Below, piece after piece: positions 10,784 to 20,200 of a stretch of DNA of 64,000 nucleotides. The position numbers and the translations under genes are program-made. Each line of letters begins with the position of its first letter. Position 1 is the stretch's first letter. The notes beneath the pieces are model-generated. The model was not told the DNA's origin and made no database searches. It saw only the letters and a program-made list of their open reading frames with translations. Source of the DNA: Streptomyces sulphureus DSM 40104 (lineage in GTDB: Bacteria; Actinomycetota; Actinomycetes; Streptomycetales; Streptomycetaceae); the NCBI RefSeq assembly GCF_000381025.1, contig NZ_KB905814.1:828985-892984 (forward strand), read 5' to 3'.

Positions 10784-11314
10784 ATGCCTCCCGGGAGTTG
10801 CCACACTTCGGACGTGACACGTAACCGCACCTCGCGCGCCGGACCTTCCGCATGGCCCGGGTACGCCGCTTTCGCGCTCGGCCTGTTGTACGCCGCCGTC
10901 AGCGCCTACTGGGCGGCAGGCGGAACCGCCGGTCTCGACACCGTCGGCGGCGAGCTGGCTCGATCGGCCCGGGCCCGCGATCCCGGGATGGTCGCGGTGC
11001 TCTGGCTCACCGTCGGTCTCAAACTCCTCGCCGCGCTGCTGGGGTTGGCGCTCGTGCGTCCATCGTGGCGGATGCCGCGCCGTCTTCTGCTGCCCCTTTC
11101 CTGGGTTGCCGCCGTGGTACTCACCGCGTACGGGGGCCTGTTGGTCGGCGGGCAGGCGCTGGTGAAGGCGGGGGCGGTGGAGGCGTCGTCGGATATGGAC
11201 TGGACGGCGTTCGACTGGCACCTGTTCCTGTGGGACCCGTGGTTCCTCATCTGGGGGTTGCTGCTGTGCCTGGCAGCACACCGCGGGAAGCTTCCGCGGA
11301 GCACTCGCCCGTAG
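10784..11314 (+). CDS. Small membrane protein, DUF3995-like
   Basis: A 176-residue protein with about four transmembrane segments: AFALGLLYAAVSAYWAA, VAVLWLTVGLKLLAALLGLAL, LLLPLSWVAAVVLTAYGGLLV, and the C-terminal FLWDPWFLIWGLLLCLAA. The layout, with WDPWFLIWG at the end, is that of DUF3995-type proteins of unknown function. The start is either ATG 10784 or GTG 10814; both leave the first membrane segment intact and neither has a strong ribosome binding site. It converges on the membrane protein next to the sigma factor gene. Confidence 0.7.
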   Translation: MPPGSCHTSDVTRNRTSRAGPSAWPGYAAFALGLLYAAVSAYWAAGGTAGLDTVGGELARSARARDPGMVAVLWLTVGLKLLAALLGLALVRPSWRMPRRLLLPLSWVAAVVLTAYGGLLVGGQALVKAGAVEASSDMDWTAFDWHLFLWDPWFLIWGLLLCLAAHRGKLPRSTRP

Positions 11315-11549
11315 GCACTCGCCGGCGGGCGTCCCGCTGCCCGAGTCCGGCAGCCGACCGGGGCATCGTCGTCCAGCAGTCCCGTCTCCGGGAACGCCCG
11401 CGGTTCACATGCACGTCGAGGCGCGCCGCCGACGGGGCCGGACGCGACCGAACCGTTCGGCTTCGGACGTCCGTCGGCGACCGCAGCGTCCCTCTGGTCA
11501 CGCCGACACGTACGTGCAGCGTGCGGGGGAGGTCGCTGAGGACCGGCCC

Positions 11550-12614
11550 CTACGGCGCCACCGGTGTCGGGACGGCCGCGCCCTCGGGTGTGGGACCGGG
11601 CGCGAACGAGCCCCCGGCTCCCTCGCTTTCGGAGGAGTCGTCCTCGTCGCCGTCGTCCTCGTCGCCGTCGCCCGGGCTGCTCGGGACGCCCGAGCTCCCT
11701 TCCGGAGAGCTGGGTTTGGTGGGCGGTGCCGGGTCGTCTCCGCCGCCGCCCGGTCCGGTGCCGCCGGGTGACGAGGTGCCGACGTCGCCGCCCGGTGCGG
11801 ACCAGCCGCGGCCCGAGCAGAAGGAGCGGACCGCGTTCCTGCCGCCGGCCGCGTGCTCGAGCTTGGCGCGCTGCTTGGGGCTGAGCGCACCGTCCGCGTA
11901 CGCCTCGCAGAGCGCGTTGGCGAACTTGCCGTGGCCCGTGCCGTGCCGCGAGCCGTCGAGGTGCTTGCGGCCGTCGCCGTCCTCGGAGTCGTCCTCAGCG
12001 CCGGGGCTCTTGCTGCCGCCGTCCTTGTCCTCGTCGCGCGAGGGCTTGCGCGAGCCGTCCTCGTCCTCCCAACTCCCCGTGCTGCCGGGGGCGGGCTCGT
12101 CCGGCTCGGGGGACCGGAGATCGTCCGGGCTGGAGATCGGCGAAGCGCTCGCAGCGGGGGCCTCCCCACCGAACGGGCTCGGCAGCACGCCGGTGCCGGC
12201 CGCGACAGCGACGCCGCCGAGCGCGCACCCGGCGAGCGCCACGGCGAACCCGGCGCGCAACGGCACACCCGCCACCGCCCACCGCGCGCCGCGCACCCGG
12301 CCACGGTTGCGCGTACCCGTCGAGGCGCTGCGGAGCAGCCCGGCCTGCGCGCTGCGGAACGCCTCAACGGCCGCCGTCTCGCCGGGCAGTTCGCCGCTGC
12401 CCGGCCGTGGCGAGGAGCGGAGCTGCCGGGCCGCGAGATCGTCGAGGACGGCGTCGAGCCGCGCGTGGCGGTCCGTCGCCCGCTCCTCCTCGGAGCCGCG
12501 GCCCGCGCCCTTCTCCGCACCGCGGGCAGGGGAATCCGACGCCGGAGGCAGGGGTCTTCCACGCAGCAGGCGCTCCGCTGCCTCTCCGTCCAGCCAGCCA
12601 TACCGGTCCGCCAT
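11550..12614 (-). CDS. Membrane protein partner of ECF sigma factor (anti-sigma candidate)
   Basis: A 354-residue protein beginning MADRYGWLDGEAAERLLRG. It has one hydrophobic segment (about 110-140, GFAVALAGCALGGVAVAAGTGVL), preceded by a cytoplasmic helical region and followed by a long acidic, Ser/Pro/Gly-rich extracellular part. A short ordered segment, FANALCEAYADGALSPKQRAKLEHAAGG, lies inside that part. The topology and position (47 bp downstream of an ECF sigma gene, same strand) suggest a membrane regulator of that sigma factor, but no zinc-binding HxxxCxxC motif is present, so it is not a classical ZAS anti-sigma factor. GTG at 12617 is an alternative start. Confidence 0.62.
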   Translation of the reverse strand: MADRYGWLDGEAAERLLRGRPLPPASDSPARGAEKGAGRGSEEERATDRHARLDAVLDDLAARQLRSSPRPGSGELPGETAAVEAFRSAQAGLLRSASTGTRNRGRVRGARWAVAGVPLRAGFAVALAGCALGGVAVAAGTGVLPSPFGGEAPAASASPISSPDDLRSPEPDEPAPGSTGSWEDEDGSRKPSRDEDKDGGSKSPGAEDDSEDGDGRKHLDGSRHGTGHGKFANALCEAYADGALSPKQRAKLEHAAGGRNAVRSFCSGRGWSAPGGDVGTSSPGGTGPGGGGDDPAPPTKPSSPEGSSGVPSSPGDGDEDDGDEDDSSESEGAGGSFAPGPTPEGAAVPTPVAP

Positions 12615-12660
12615 CACGTATCCCTCAGCGTTCTCACGGCGCTCGGCGTCACACCGAAGG

Positions 12661-13329
12661 TCATGTTTCGCCCCCGTCCGCTCCGGCGGAGCCACGCCCC
12701 GAGGCCCGCCGCAACCTGCCCCTCAACGGCAGCGCCTGCACCGCCTGCGACGCCCCGCTCTCCGATTCCTCCAGCAGCTCCGCGAGCTTGCGCAGTCCGC
12801 GGTGGGCCGCCGTGCGCACCGCCCCCGGGCGCTTCCCCAGCACCTCCGCCACGCTCTTCGCGTCGAGCCCCACGACGACGCGCAGCACCACGGCCTCGGC
12901 CTGGTCCCTGGGGAGGCGCGCGATGAGCTCCATCGTCCGCCCGGTGTCGAGCGACTCCAGTGCCTCCTGCGCCGTGTCCGTCTCCCCCGGCAGCGCGGCG
13001 AGTTCGCTCTCGTCGCCGCCGACTGCCGGGCGCCGTCCGCGCATCCGGATGTGGTCGAGCGCCCGGTTGCGCGCGATCCGCGCCGTCCAGCCGCGGAACC
13101 TGTCGCCGTCGCCGTGGAACCGGGCGAGGTCCCTGGCGATCTGGAGCCACGCCTCCGAGGTGACGTCCTCCGCGTCGGCTTCCGGCACGAGCGTGCGGAC
13201 GTACCCCAACAGTCTGGGATGCACGGCGCGGTAGACGGTGCGGAAGGCGTCCTCGTCCCCGTTCTGCGCCGCCCGCACCGCAGCCGTTAGCTGTGCGTCG
13301 TCCCCCTGCACGCTCGTTTCTCGCTCCAC
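12661..13329 (-). CDS. ECF-family RNA polymerase sigma factor
   Basis: A sigma-70 family extracytoplasmic-function factor of about 222 residues. Region 2 includes YRAVHPRLLGYVRTLVPEADAEDVTSEAWLQIARDL, then FRGWTARIARNRALDHIR. Region 4 (about 140-195) has LPRDQAEAVVLRVVVGLDAKSVAEVLGKRPGAVRTAAHRGLRKLAELL, the -35-binding helix-turn-helix. A short basic tail follows. GTG 13329 is used as start; GTG 13311 (MQGDDAQLT) is equally possible, and the open frame to 13434 upstream is not sigma-like. It is followed closely by the membrane protein gene and presumably co-transcribed with it. The regulated stress is unknown. Confidence 0.88.
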   Translation of the reverse strand: MERETSVQGDDAQLTAAVRAAQNGDEDAFRTVYRAVHPRLLGYVRTLVPEADAEDVTSEAWLQIARDLARFHGDGDRFRGWTARIARNRALDHIRMRGRRPAVGGDESELAALPGETDTAQEALESLDTGRTMELIARLPRDQAEAVVLRVVVGLDAKSVAEVLGKRPGAVRTAAHRGLRKLAELLEESESGASQAVQALPLRGRLRRASGRGSAGADGGET

Positions 13330-14210
13330 TCCGCGCACTTGCGACGGTCGTTGTTCGGCCACGCCTGGATGTGGGGCCCGTCCCTGCCGTGCTCGGCCGC
13401 TCCGCCCAGGAGCGGCTCGGTGTTCCCCGGCCATACACCCGGGGCCTGCTCGCGCACCAGCTCTTTGCCGATGCGATGCAGCACGCTAAGGGCAAGTGTG
13501 CTCGCTCGTCCATGCCGAGCACCGCGCGGGTCCGTCCTGCCCTCCGATCCCGGACAGGCGCCGCATCCCCGGGCAGACGGAGCGTCCTCCGGCATATGCA
13601 CGTGGACGACGGCCCAGGCAGCAGGAGTCGGCGACGACCGAGCGAGACACGGGTAACAGTTTCGGGCGGCCCGGCGCAGAGGGGAGTACGGGCCTGCCAG
13701 AGGCACAGCGCGCGCCCGTGCCAGACGACCGGGGTCTCTCCTGTGGGGGGTGGCGACCCCGGTCGTCCTTTGTATGCGTTCCGGCGCTGAGGCGGGCGCT
13801 GAGCGGCGCTTCACGATGGCGCCGGCCGGATCTCGGGCTCGTCGCCCGCGTTGGCCGTTTCTTCGGCACGGAGCCGCGTGTCTTCGTCGTGTGTTCCCGA
13901 GCGCTCCGTTGCGGGTTCTGCCTTCCCTGCCCTTGCAGTGCGGCGACGGGCATCGCATGTGTCCGGCACACACGCTGAGTCGGCGCGTTCCGGCGGAAGG
14001 TCGGGCCCTTTGGCATTCCTCCGCTGCGGCGGTATGGCGGGAGGGTCCCCGCGGTGGTCTCCAACGGGCGCGACAGTACGGCTTCGAGGGAGGTGTCGGC
14101 GACGCCGCCTCCGGGGGCAACGTCGCGGTGAGATGGAAAGCGCACCCCAAGCCGCCGAGGAGAACCGACGGGTCCGCGGCTGCGCACGCCGGCTCCCGCG
14201 TCGGCGTCGC
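13330..14210. other. Gene-free stretch downstream of the giant gene
   Basis: About 880 bp between the end of the giant type VII gene and the ECF sigma gene, both leftward. No frame looks protein-coding: all are Arg/Pro/Ser-rich shadows. It contains one strong hairpin (13725-13766) and must contain the sigma gene promoter. A toxin immunity gene might be expected here and is not seen. Confidence 0.6.
13725..13766. terminator. Perfect 12-bp hairpin, probable terminator
   Basis: ACGACCGGGGTC (13725-13736) pairs with GACCCCGGTCGT (13755-13766) around an 18-nt loop. It lies about 450 bp past the stop of the giant leftward gene and upstream of the sigma gene. It probably separates the two units. 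On the + strand it is followed by CCTTTGT. Confidence 0.65.
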
Positions 14211-17200
14211 TCATCCGCCGGTGAGCGTGCGGAAGATGAGGTCGGCGTACGACCCCGGGTTCGTGGTGCCGGTGCCGTGCGTCTCCGCGTCCGGGGGCCG
14301 TTCGGTGTCGACGGTCCGCGTCGGGGGCGGCGGACCGGTCTCCGCGAGGAGCGGTACGAAGTCGCCGCCGCGCCGGCGCAGTACCAGGTGTGGCCGGCCC
14401 TCGGCACCGGTGCCGGGGTAGGTGTGCGCTGTGCCGTCCTCGTCGACGAGGGTGAGCGTGACGTCCGTCGCCGCGGCCACCCACCTCGCCATCGTCTCGT
14501 CGGCTCGCTGCCGCCAACCGGCCCGTCCCGCGTGCCGGGCGAGTTCCGCCGCCGCATCCTGCGCGGGCGCGTCCAAGAGCCCGGCGACGGCGTTGTGTTC
14601 GCCGGGGGGCGGCGCCTGGCCGAGCATCCGCGCCGGGTCCCGCCGGGCTTGTGCCGCCTGCTCCCGGTGCGCCCGTCGCTCGCCGTCCGGGAGTCCGGCC
14701 GTCTGCGCCGCGTGCTCGAAACTGCGGGCGAGCGCGTCGAAGAAGCCGTTGCCCGGACCGCCGGCGGGGCCCTGCCGATGGACGGTGCCGTCGGGGCCGC
14801 GCAGTGTCCCGTCCCGGTCCAGCGTGTAGCGGGACGCCTCGTCGGTGCTCGTCGCCGTCCACGGCCACCTGGTGTGGCTCGGGTGTCGTCCTTCGGACGG
14901 CGCCGTGGTCTCGTTCGACGTCTCCGGCGGGGCCCAGGGCCGTGCCCCCTCGGGCAGGGCCACCTGGAAGAAACCGTCCGCCAGGAACAGCGTCGGCTCC
15001 GGTCCCGCCGCGCCGAACTCCGTCGCCGGGTCCACGCCCGCGGGCAGGAACCGGTGCGCCCGGCCGTCCTCGGTGACCACCGTGAGCGGTGTGCCCAACT
15101 CGCGTGCCGCGAGCGCCGGCAGGACATCCGCCGCCCAGTGGTCCCACGTGTGCGCGTCCGCCCCGTCGAAGTCCCTGGACAGGGCGGCGGTTGCCAGCCG
15201 CAACCGCTCCTCGTCCGTCAGCCACCGCTGTTCCGGCACCGTGCCCGCCTCCCGGAACTCGGCGGCGTGCGCCCCGTCCAGACGGACGCCGGCCGCGTCC
15301 AACTCCGCCTGGGTGAAGGCGTCCGTGCGGCCCGGCGCGAGCGCCAGCAGCATGTCCCGGTTCGCCGGGTCCGCCAGCGCCGACAGCAGTCGGGCGCGCA
15401 CCGTCGCCACGTCCGCAGGGGAGCCCCACCAGCTCGTCGCAAACCGGGACCAGAAGCCGGTGGAGACCAACGGGGCGCGCGGCAGGTGGTACTTCGCCGC
15501 CGCCGTCAACGCGTGGAAGAAGGACGCCCCACCGTGCGTCACCGGGTGGGCCACCAGGTTCGGCCGGGGGTTCGCCCCTGACGGGGGCGACTGGGTCGGG
15601 GTCAGCCGGTGCTCGCCGCCCTTCCCGCCGGAGACCCGGTACTCCGCCGGCGGACGCTCGCGCCACGCAGGCGGCTCGTACGCAGGGGCCGGTGGGCGCG
15701 AGGGGGAATCGCCTGTCGCCGGCGCGGGGTTGGTGTAGTGCGACTCCGTCAGCCGGCTCGCCGCCGCGTGCAGCCGCTGCCGCTGCTGCGCCGCGGCCTC
15801 CGTACGCCCTGCCCACAGCTCGGTGTCCGAACGGGCCTGCCGCCACTCGCGCACCCGTTCCATCGCCTCGTCGGAGTGTGCGGCGGTCGCGGTCGTGGTG
15901 CCCGAGTCGTCGCGTGCGAGGTCCTGTTGGGCGCTGTCCATCGCCGTCCACGCTGCGCGCGCCCGGGCCCGCGCGTCGTAGTACTGCGACTCGGCCGCCG
16001 CCAAGTCGGCCTGCGCCGCCGCCACCCCGTCCCAGGCGCCGCGCACCGCTGCCGGGAACGACGCCTCGTCCAACAGCCCCAGCTCCGCGGCGAGATCCTG
16101 CCGGATCCAGACCAGCGCCGTGGTCTCCGCCTCCACCGCACGCGGACCGCGCGGGACGTGACCGAACGTCCGCGCAAGGGAGCTGTCCCCGATCCGTCGG
16201 TGCGCCTCGGCCACGGCCAACCACCGCACCGGCAGCGCGAACAGCATCGCCCGGCCGGTGCCCACCTTCGGGTTGCTCGAACTGGCGAGCGCGTTGCCGC
16301 TCTTGAGCGCCTCGCCCGCGGCCGTGCTCGACAGCGGCCCGGAGACGCCGGGGCTGATGACGCCGGCTTCGTCGGTGCCGGCCATCGGCGCCGGGCCGAA
16401 CGTCGCCTCGGTGCTCTGCTGCGCTGCCGCGGTCTGTGCATTCTCCGTCCCGCTGCGCGTGTTCCCCTCCATGGAGGGTGCGTGCTCGACGGCGAGCAGC
16501 CGCGCGCCCTGCTTGCCGAGCTTCGCGTACAGCGCCGGGTCCGCCGTGTGCGACTGGCCGAAGAGCGACGCCGAGGAGAGCTGCGGCAACCGCCGCCCGC
16601 TCGGCCCGAGCGCCCCGCGCAACGAGGAGTTGAGCCCCGTCTGCCCCGTCGCCTCCTGCATCGCCTGCGCCGGCGCCGTCCCCAACCCCGTCAGCGGCGT
16701 CTCGCGCGCCCGCCGTACCGCGTCGGCCAGCGCGGCCGGACCCAGCGGCCTGCCCAATCTGCCGTCGCCCAGCCCCTCGGCGAAGCCGGTCGCGAGCGTC
16801 ATCGCGTCGCCGACGTTCTGCGAGCCGAGCATGTCGACGGCGACGAAGCCCGTGCCGATGACGTCGTCGAGCGAGAGGTCGCTCCCCGCGGAGCGCCACG
16901 CCTCGATGCCCTCGGGGGTGGCGTCCCGCGCGGCCAGCGGACGCGCACCGCGCCGTGGTGCCTTCAGCTTCGCCTCGCCCAGCGCGGGGTGCGCGCCGTC
17001 GCCCTTCGGGAGCAGCACGCCCGTCGGCAGCAGCTCGCGGAGCGCTCCGACCGGGCCGCTGACCTCGGCGTTCCGACCGCCCCGCGCGAGCAGCGAGTTG
17101 CCGAGGCGGTCGGTGACCGTGACGCTGAGCTGGTACTCGGTGACTAGCTGGGTGTGGGACTGGGTGGTGGACATGCCCGGAGTGGACGCCGCCGAGTCGG

Positions 17201-20200
17201 AACGCGTGGCGCTGGACTGTTCCTGTTGCGCAGCGGCGCCCTGGAGCGAAGGGCCGGCGGCGAGCAGCCCCGTCGTGCCCCGATCGACCGCCGCCGCGGG
17301 GGCGACGCCGAGCGAAGCGTCGGGGCCGCTGCCGTAGCTGCGGCTCTGGCTCGCGCCCTGTCCGAGGGTGCGGTCGTCCTCGATCTCGAAGCCGTTCCGC
17401 AGCCGCTCGACCCGCTTGGTGACGGGGGTGAGGTGGAACCGCACCTCGCCCGGTTTGCCGTCGGCCAGCCGGCGCGGGTCCGCGCCGCGTGCGTAGCGAA
17501 TCGGCAATCCGACGCCGTCCGCCGTGAGTTGGGCGTGCTGGCCGAGCAGCATGTCCGGGGAGAGCATGTGCGCCACCTGCGCACGGTCCTCGGCGGACAC
17601 CCCGAGGCGTTTCAGCCGTGGCAGCAGGGTGCCGGCGACCTGCCGCGCGTCGAGCTGGCCTGAGGGGTGGCCGAGGAAGCCGCGCTGCCGTAGGTAGGAC
17701 GGAAGTCGGTAGCCGTCGGCGAGCATCCGCGGGGTCGCGGTGCCCATGCCGTCCTCGGCGAGGCCCAGTTCGATGGCGTCCTGCATCGGCAGGTGCAGCA
17801 ACAGCGCGTCCTGGACGGTGTGCCGACGCCCCGCCGCGCGCCGCGGACTCGGCACCAGGTCCCCGACCTGCGAGGACAGCCGTGCGAAGGCCCGCTGTAC
17901 CGCCGCCGCCGAGCCGGTGCCGAAGAGCCCGGCGAATGCGCTCCACCGGTCCCGCACCGCGAGGTGCTCGGTGAGGTCCGCCAGCAGCGCGTACTGCCGG
18001 CCGGCGTAACTGAGCGTCGTACTGCGGCCGTTGCTGAGCGAGCGGGAGGCGGACCTGCCCTTCCCCCAGGTGTACTGGAACCCGGCGGCGTAGGTGCCGT
18101 GCACCGGCTCGTGGCCGTCGATCTGCTGCAGGAGCAGGGAGTTCTGCATTCCGACGGTGGTACGCGAAGAAGTGGAGACGCTGCCGGAGAGGGTGCGGTC
18201 CGAACCGAGGGTCGCCTCGAAGCTTCCCTTCGCGGGCCGCCCGAGCACCCGCGGCCGGTGCAACAGGCCCCGTACGGCGGCCTGGAACCCGTGGTTCTGC
18301 AACGGTCCCGACGCGTTCAGCCCCGTGGTCCGGAACCCGAAGGCACCGAGTAGCTGCCCGATGTGGCCGACGGTCGCCAGGTTCTCCATCGCCCGGTGCA
18401 GCGCCTCGTACGCCGGCGCACCAGGGGTGGTCAGGTGCCAGGAGTCGCCCGACGCCTCGCGCGCCGCCTCCTCGAGGGCCCGCAGCCGCTGCTGCGCGCC
18501 CTCCATGCTCTGGAGCACGAACGGGTGGGAGAGCAACTCCCGCGTCCACCCCGCGGGTGCGTCCGTCGGCGCCGTCAACTCGCTGGTGCCGTCGATGAGT
18601 TGCTCCGCCTCCGTGGCGCTGAGAGGCGCGGGCGGGGTGGGGGCGGGCGCGGGCGTCGTGGGTGCCGGCGTCGCGGGCGTCGCGGGTGCCGGCGTCGCGG
18701 GCGCGGGCGTCGCGGGCGCGGGCGTCGCGGGTGCCGGCGTCGCGGGTGCCGGCGTCGCGGGCGCGGGCGTCCCAGGCGCGGACGGTGTGGCGGGCGGCAG
18801 CGCCGCGGAGGTGGGGCTGTGCGCGGCGGGGGCGCCTAGCTCCACGCGTCCGATCGCGGCGGGGCGGCCGGCGAAGAGCGGTTGTTCCGGACTGCGTCGG
18901 ACGAAGGCGCCCGTGCCGAGCAAGCCGAGGGTGGCCAGGCGGGGCAGGGCTCGCGGGCGACGGTAGTTCTCGATCGTGGCGTGCAACTCGATGCGGTAGG
19001 AGTACCGGTGCACGCCGCTCTGCGCCGTCAGGTGGTCGGTGGAGACGGTGGTCTGGGCGTTCGTACCGTGCTGCTTCGACCAGACGTGCCGAATCCCCGG
19101 GGTCAGCCACCCGATGCGCTTGGCCCACCCGGTCTCGGGAGCCTTCGCATGGTCCCGCGGGGAGAGACCGAGCTGCACGCCGGCCGTCTGCATACTCGAA
19201 GCCTGTTCGCCACCGCCCAGTTGCTGGCCGGAAGCCACGCCGGAGCGCAGCCCGCGCTCGCTCGACGAGCCCTCGTACTGGCGGTCCCGCAGGTCGGCGC
19301 GGAGGCGGACCGTGTGCTGGGTGCGCCGGAACTTGCCCTGTTCGGTGACGGCGACCGGCACGCCCGAGGTGGCGAGCCGCTCCAGTGCCTGCTTCAACGA
19401 CGGCCAGTTCAGCGCCTCCCGCACCTGCCGTTCGTTCTGCAGCGCGGTCCGGCTGTACTCACCGCCGCGCACCAGGCGGTTCAGCCGCGGGTAGCGCGCC
19501 GCCAACTCCCCGAAGAAACGGCGCTGCCAGCGGGGTCGGAAGAGCCCGGGGTAGGACTCGGCGAGCGCGTCGAGCACGGTGTCGGCGAGTTCCTCGACGG
19601 AAGGGCTCGCCGGGCGCGGAGCCGTCGTGGCCGACTCCGGGGTGAACCCTTCCACCCGTACCTGCCCGAGGTGCGTCGGGTGGTCCTTGCTGAGGTAGGG
19701 CGGCGCCTCGGGAGCGGCCTGCGGACGGACGCCCGCGGGGGCCGAGTCGGAGTGCGCCGGCGGAGTTGTGTCCCAGCCGGCCAGTCGCCGCGCCTCGGTC
19801 GCCGGTATCCAGTCGAGGGTGGTGACGCGAATCGGACGCGCCGCGTCGGCCGACTCGCCCGGTGTGCGCAGGTAGAGCGTGCGGTCCACCTGGTAGAGCG
19901 CGGTCGGCGTCCCCTTGGTCACTCCCGTCGTCTTGCGCGCGGCCGAGCCGCCGACGAGCAGCGTCCGCCCGGTGGCGAGGTCGACGCCGGCCGACGGGCC
20001 GCCCTGGATACGCAGGTCGACGGGGCCCAGCAGGAGCGTCTGCTGGGGGCCGGCGGAAAACTGCACGCCCACCGACGTACCGGTGCTGTGGCTGCGGTCG
20101 TTCTGCTGCACGAACTTCCCGGTGTCCCGCAGTTCGATGGTGGTCGCCTCGGTCACCAGCCGCGCCGTGTGGGATTCGACCCGGTCGACCACGACGTGCC

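Noticed and set aside
13287..14150. Open frame of 287 codons as a possible immunity gene
   Set aside because: It overlaps the sigma factor gene at one end, is rich in Arg/Pro/Cys with no fold-like pattern, and has no ribosome binding site.
18656..18776. Tandem repeat considered as a CRISPR array
   Set aside because: The units are 15 bp, contiguous, without spacers, and encode an in-frame PAPAT linker.
13486..19128. Open frame of 1880 codons on the - strand
   Set aside because: It is a shifted-frame shadow of the giant gene: Arg/Gly/Ala-rich with no motif, while the 14211-32786 frame shows OTU-like and linker sequence there.
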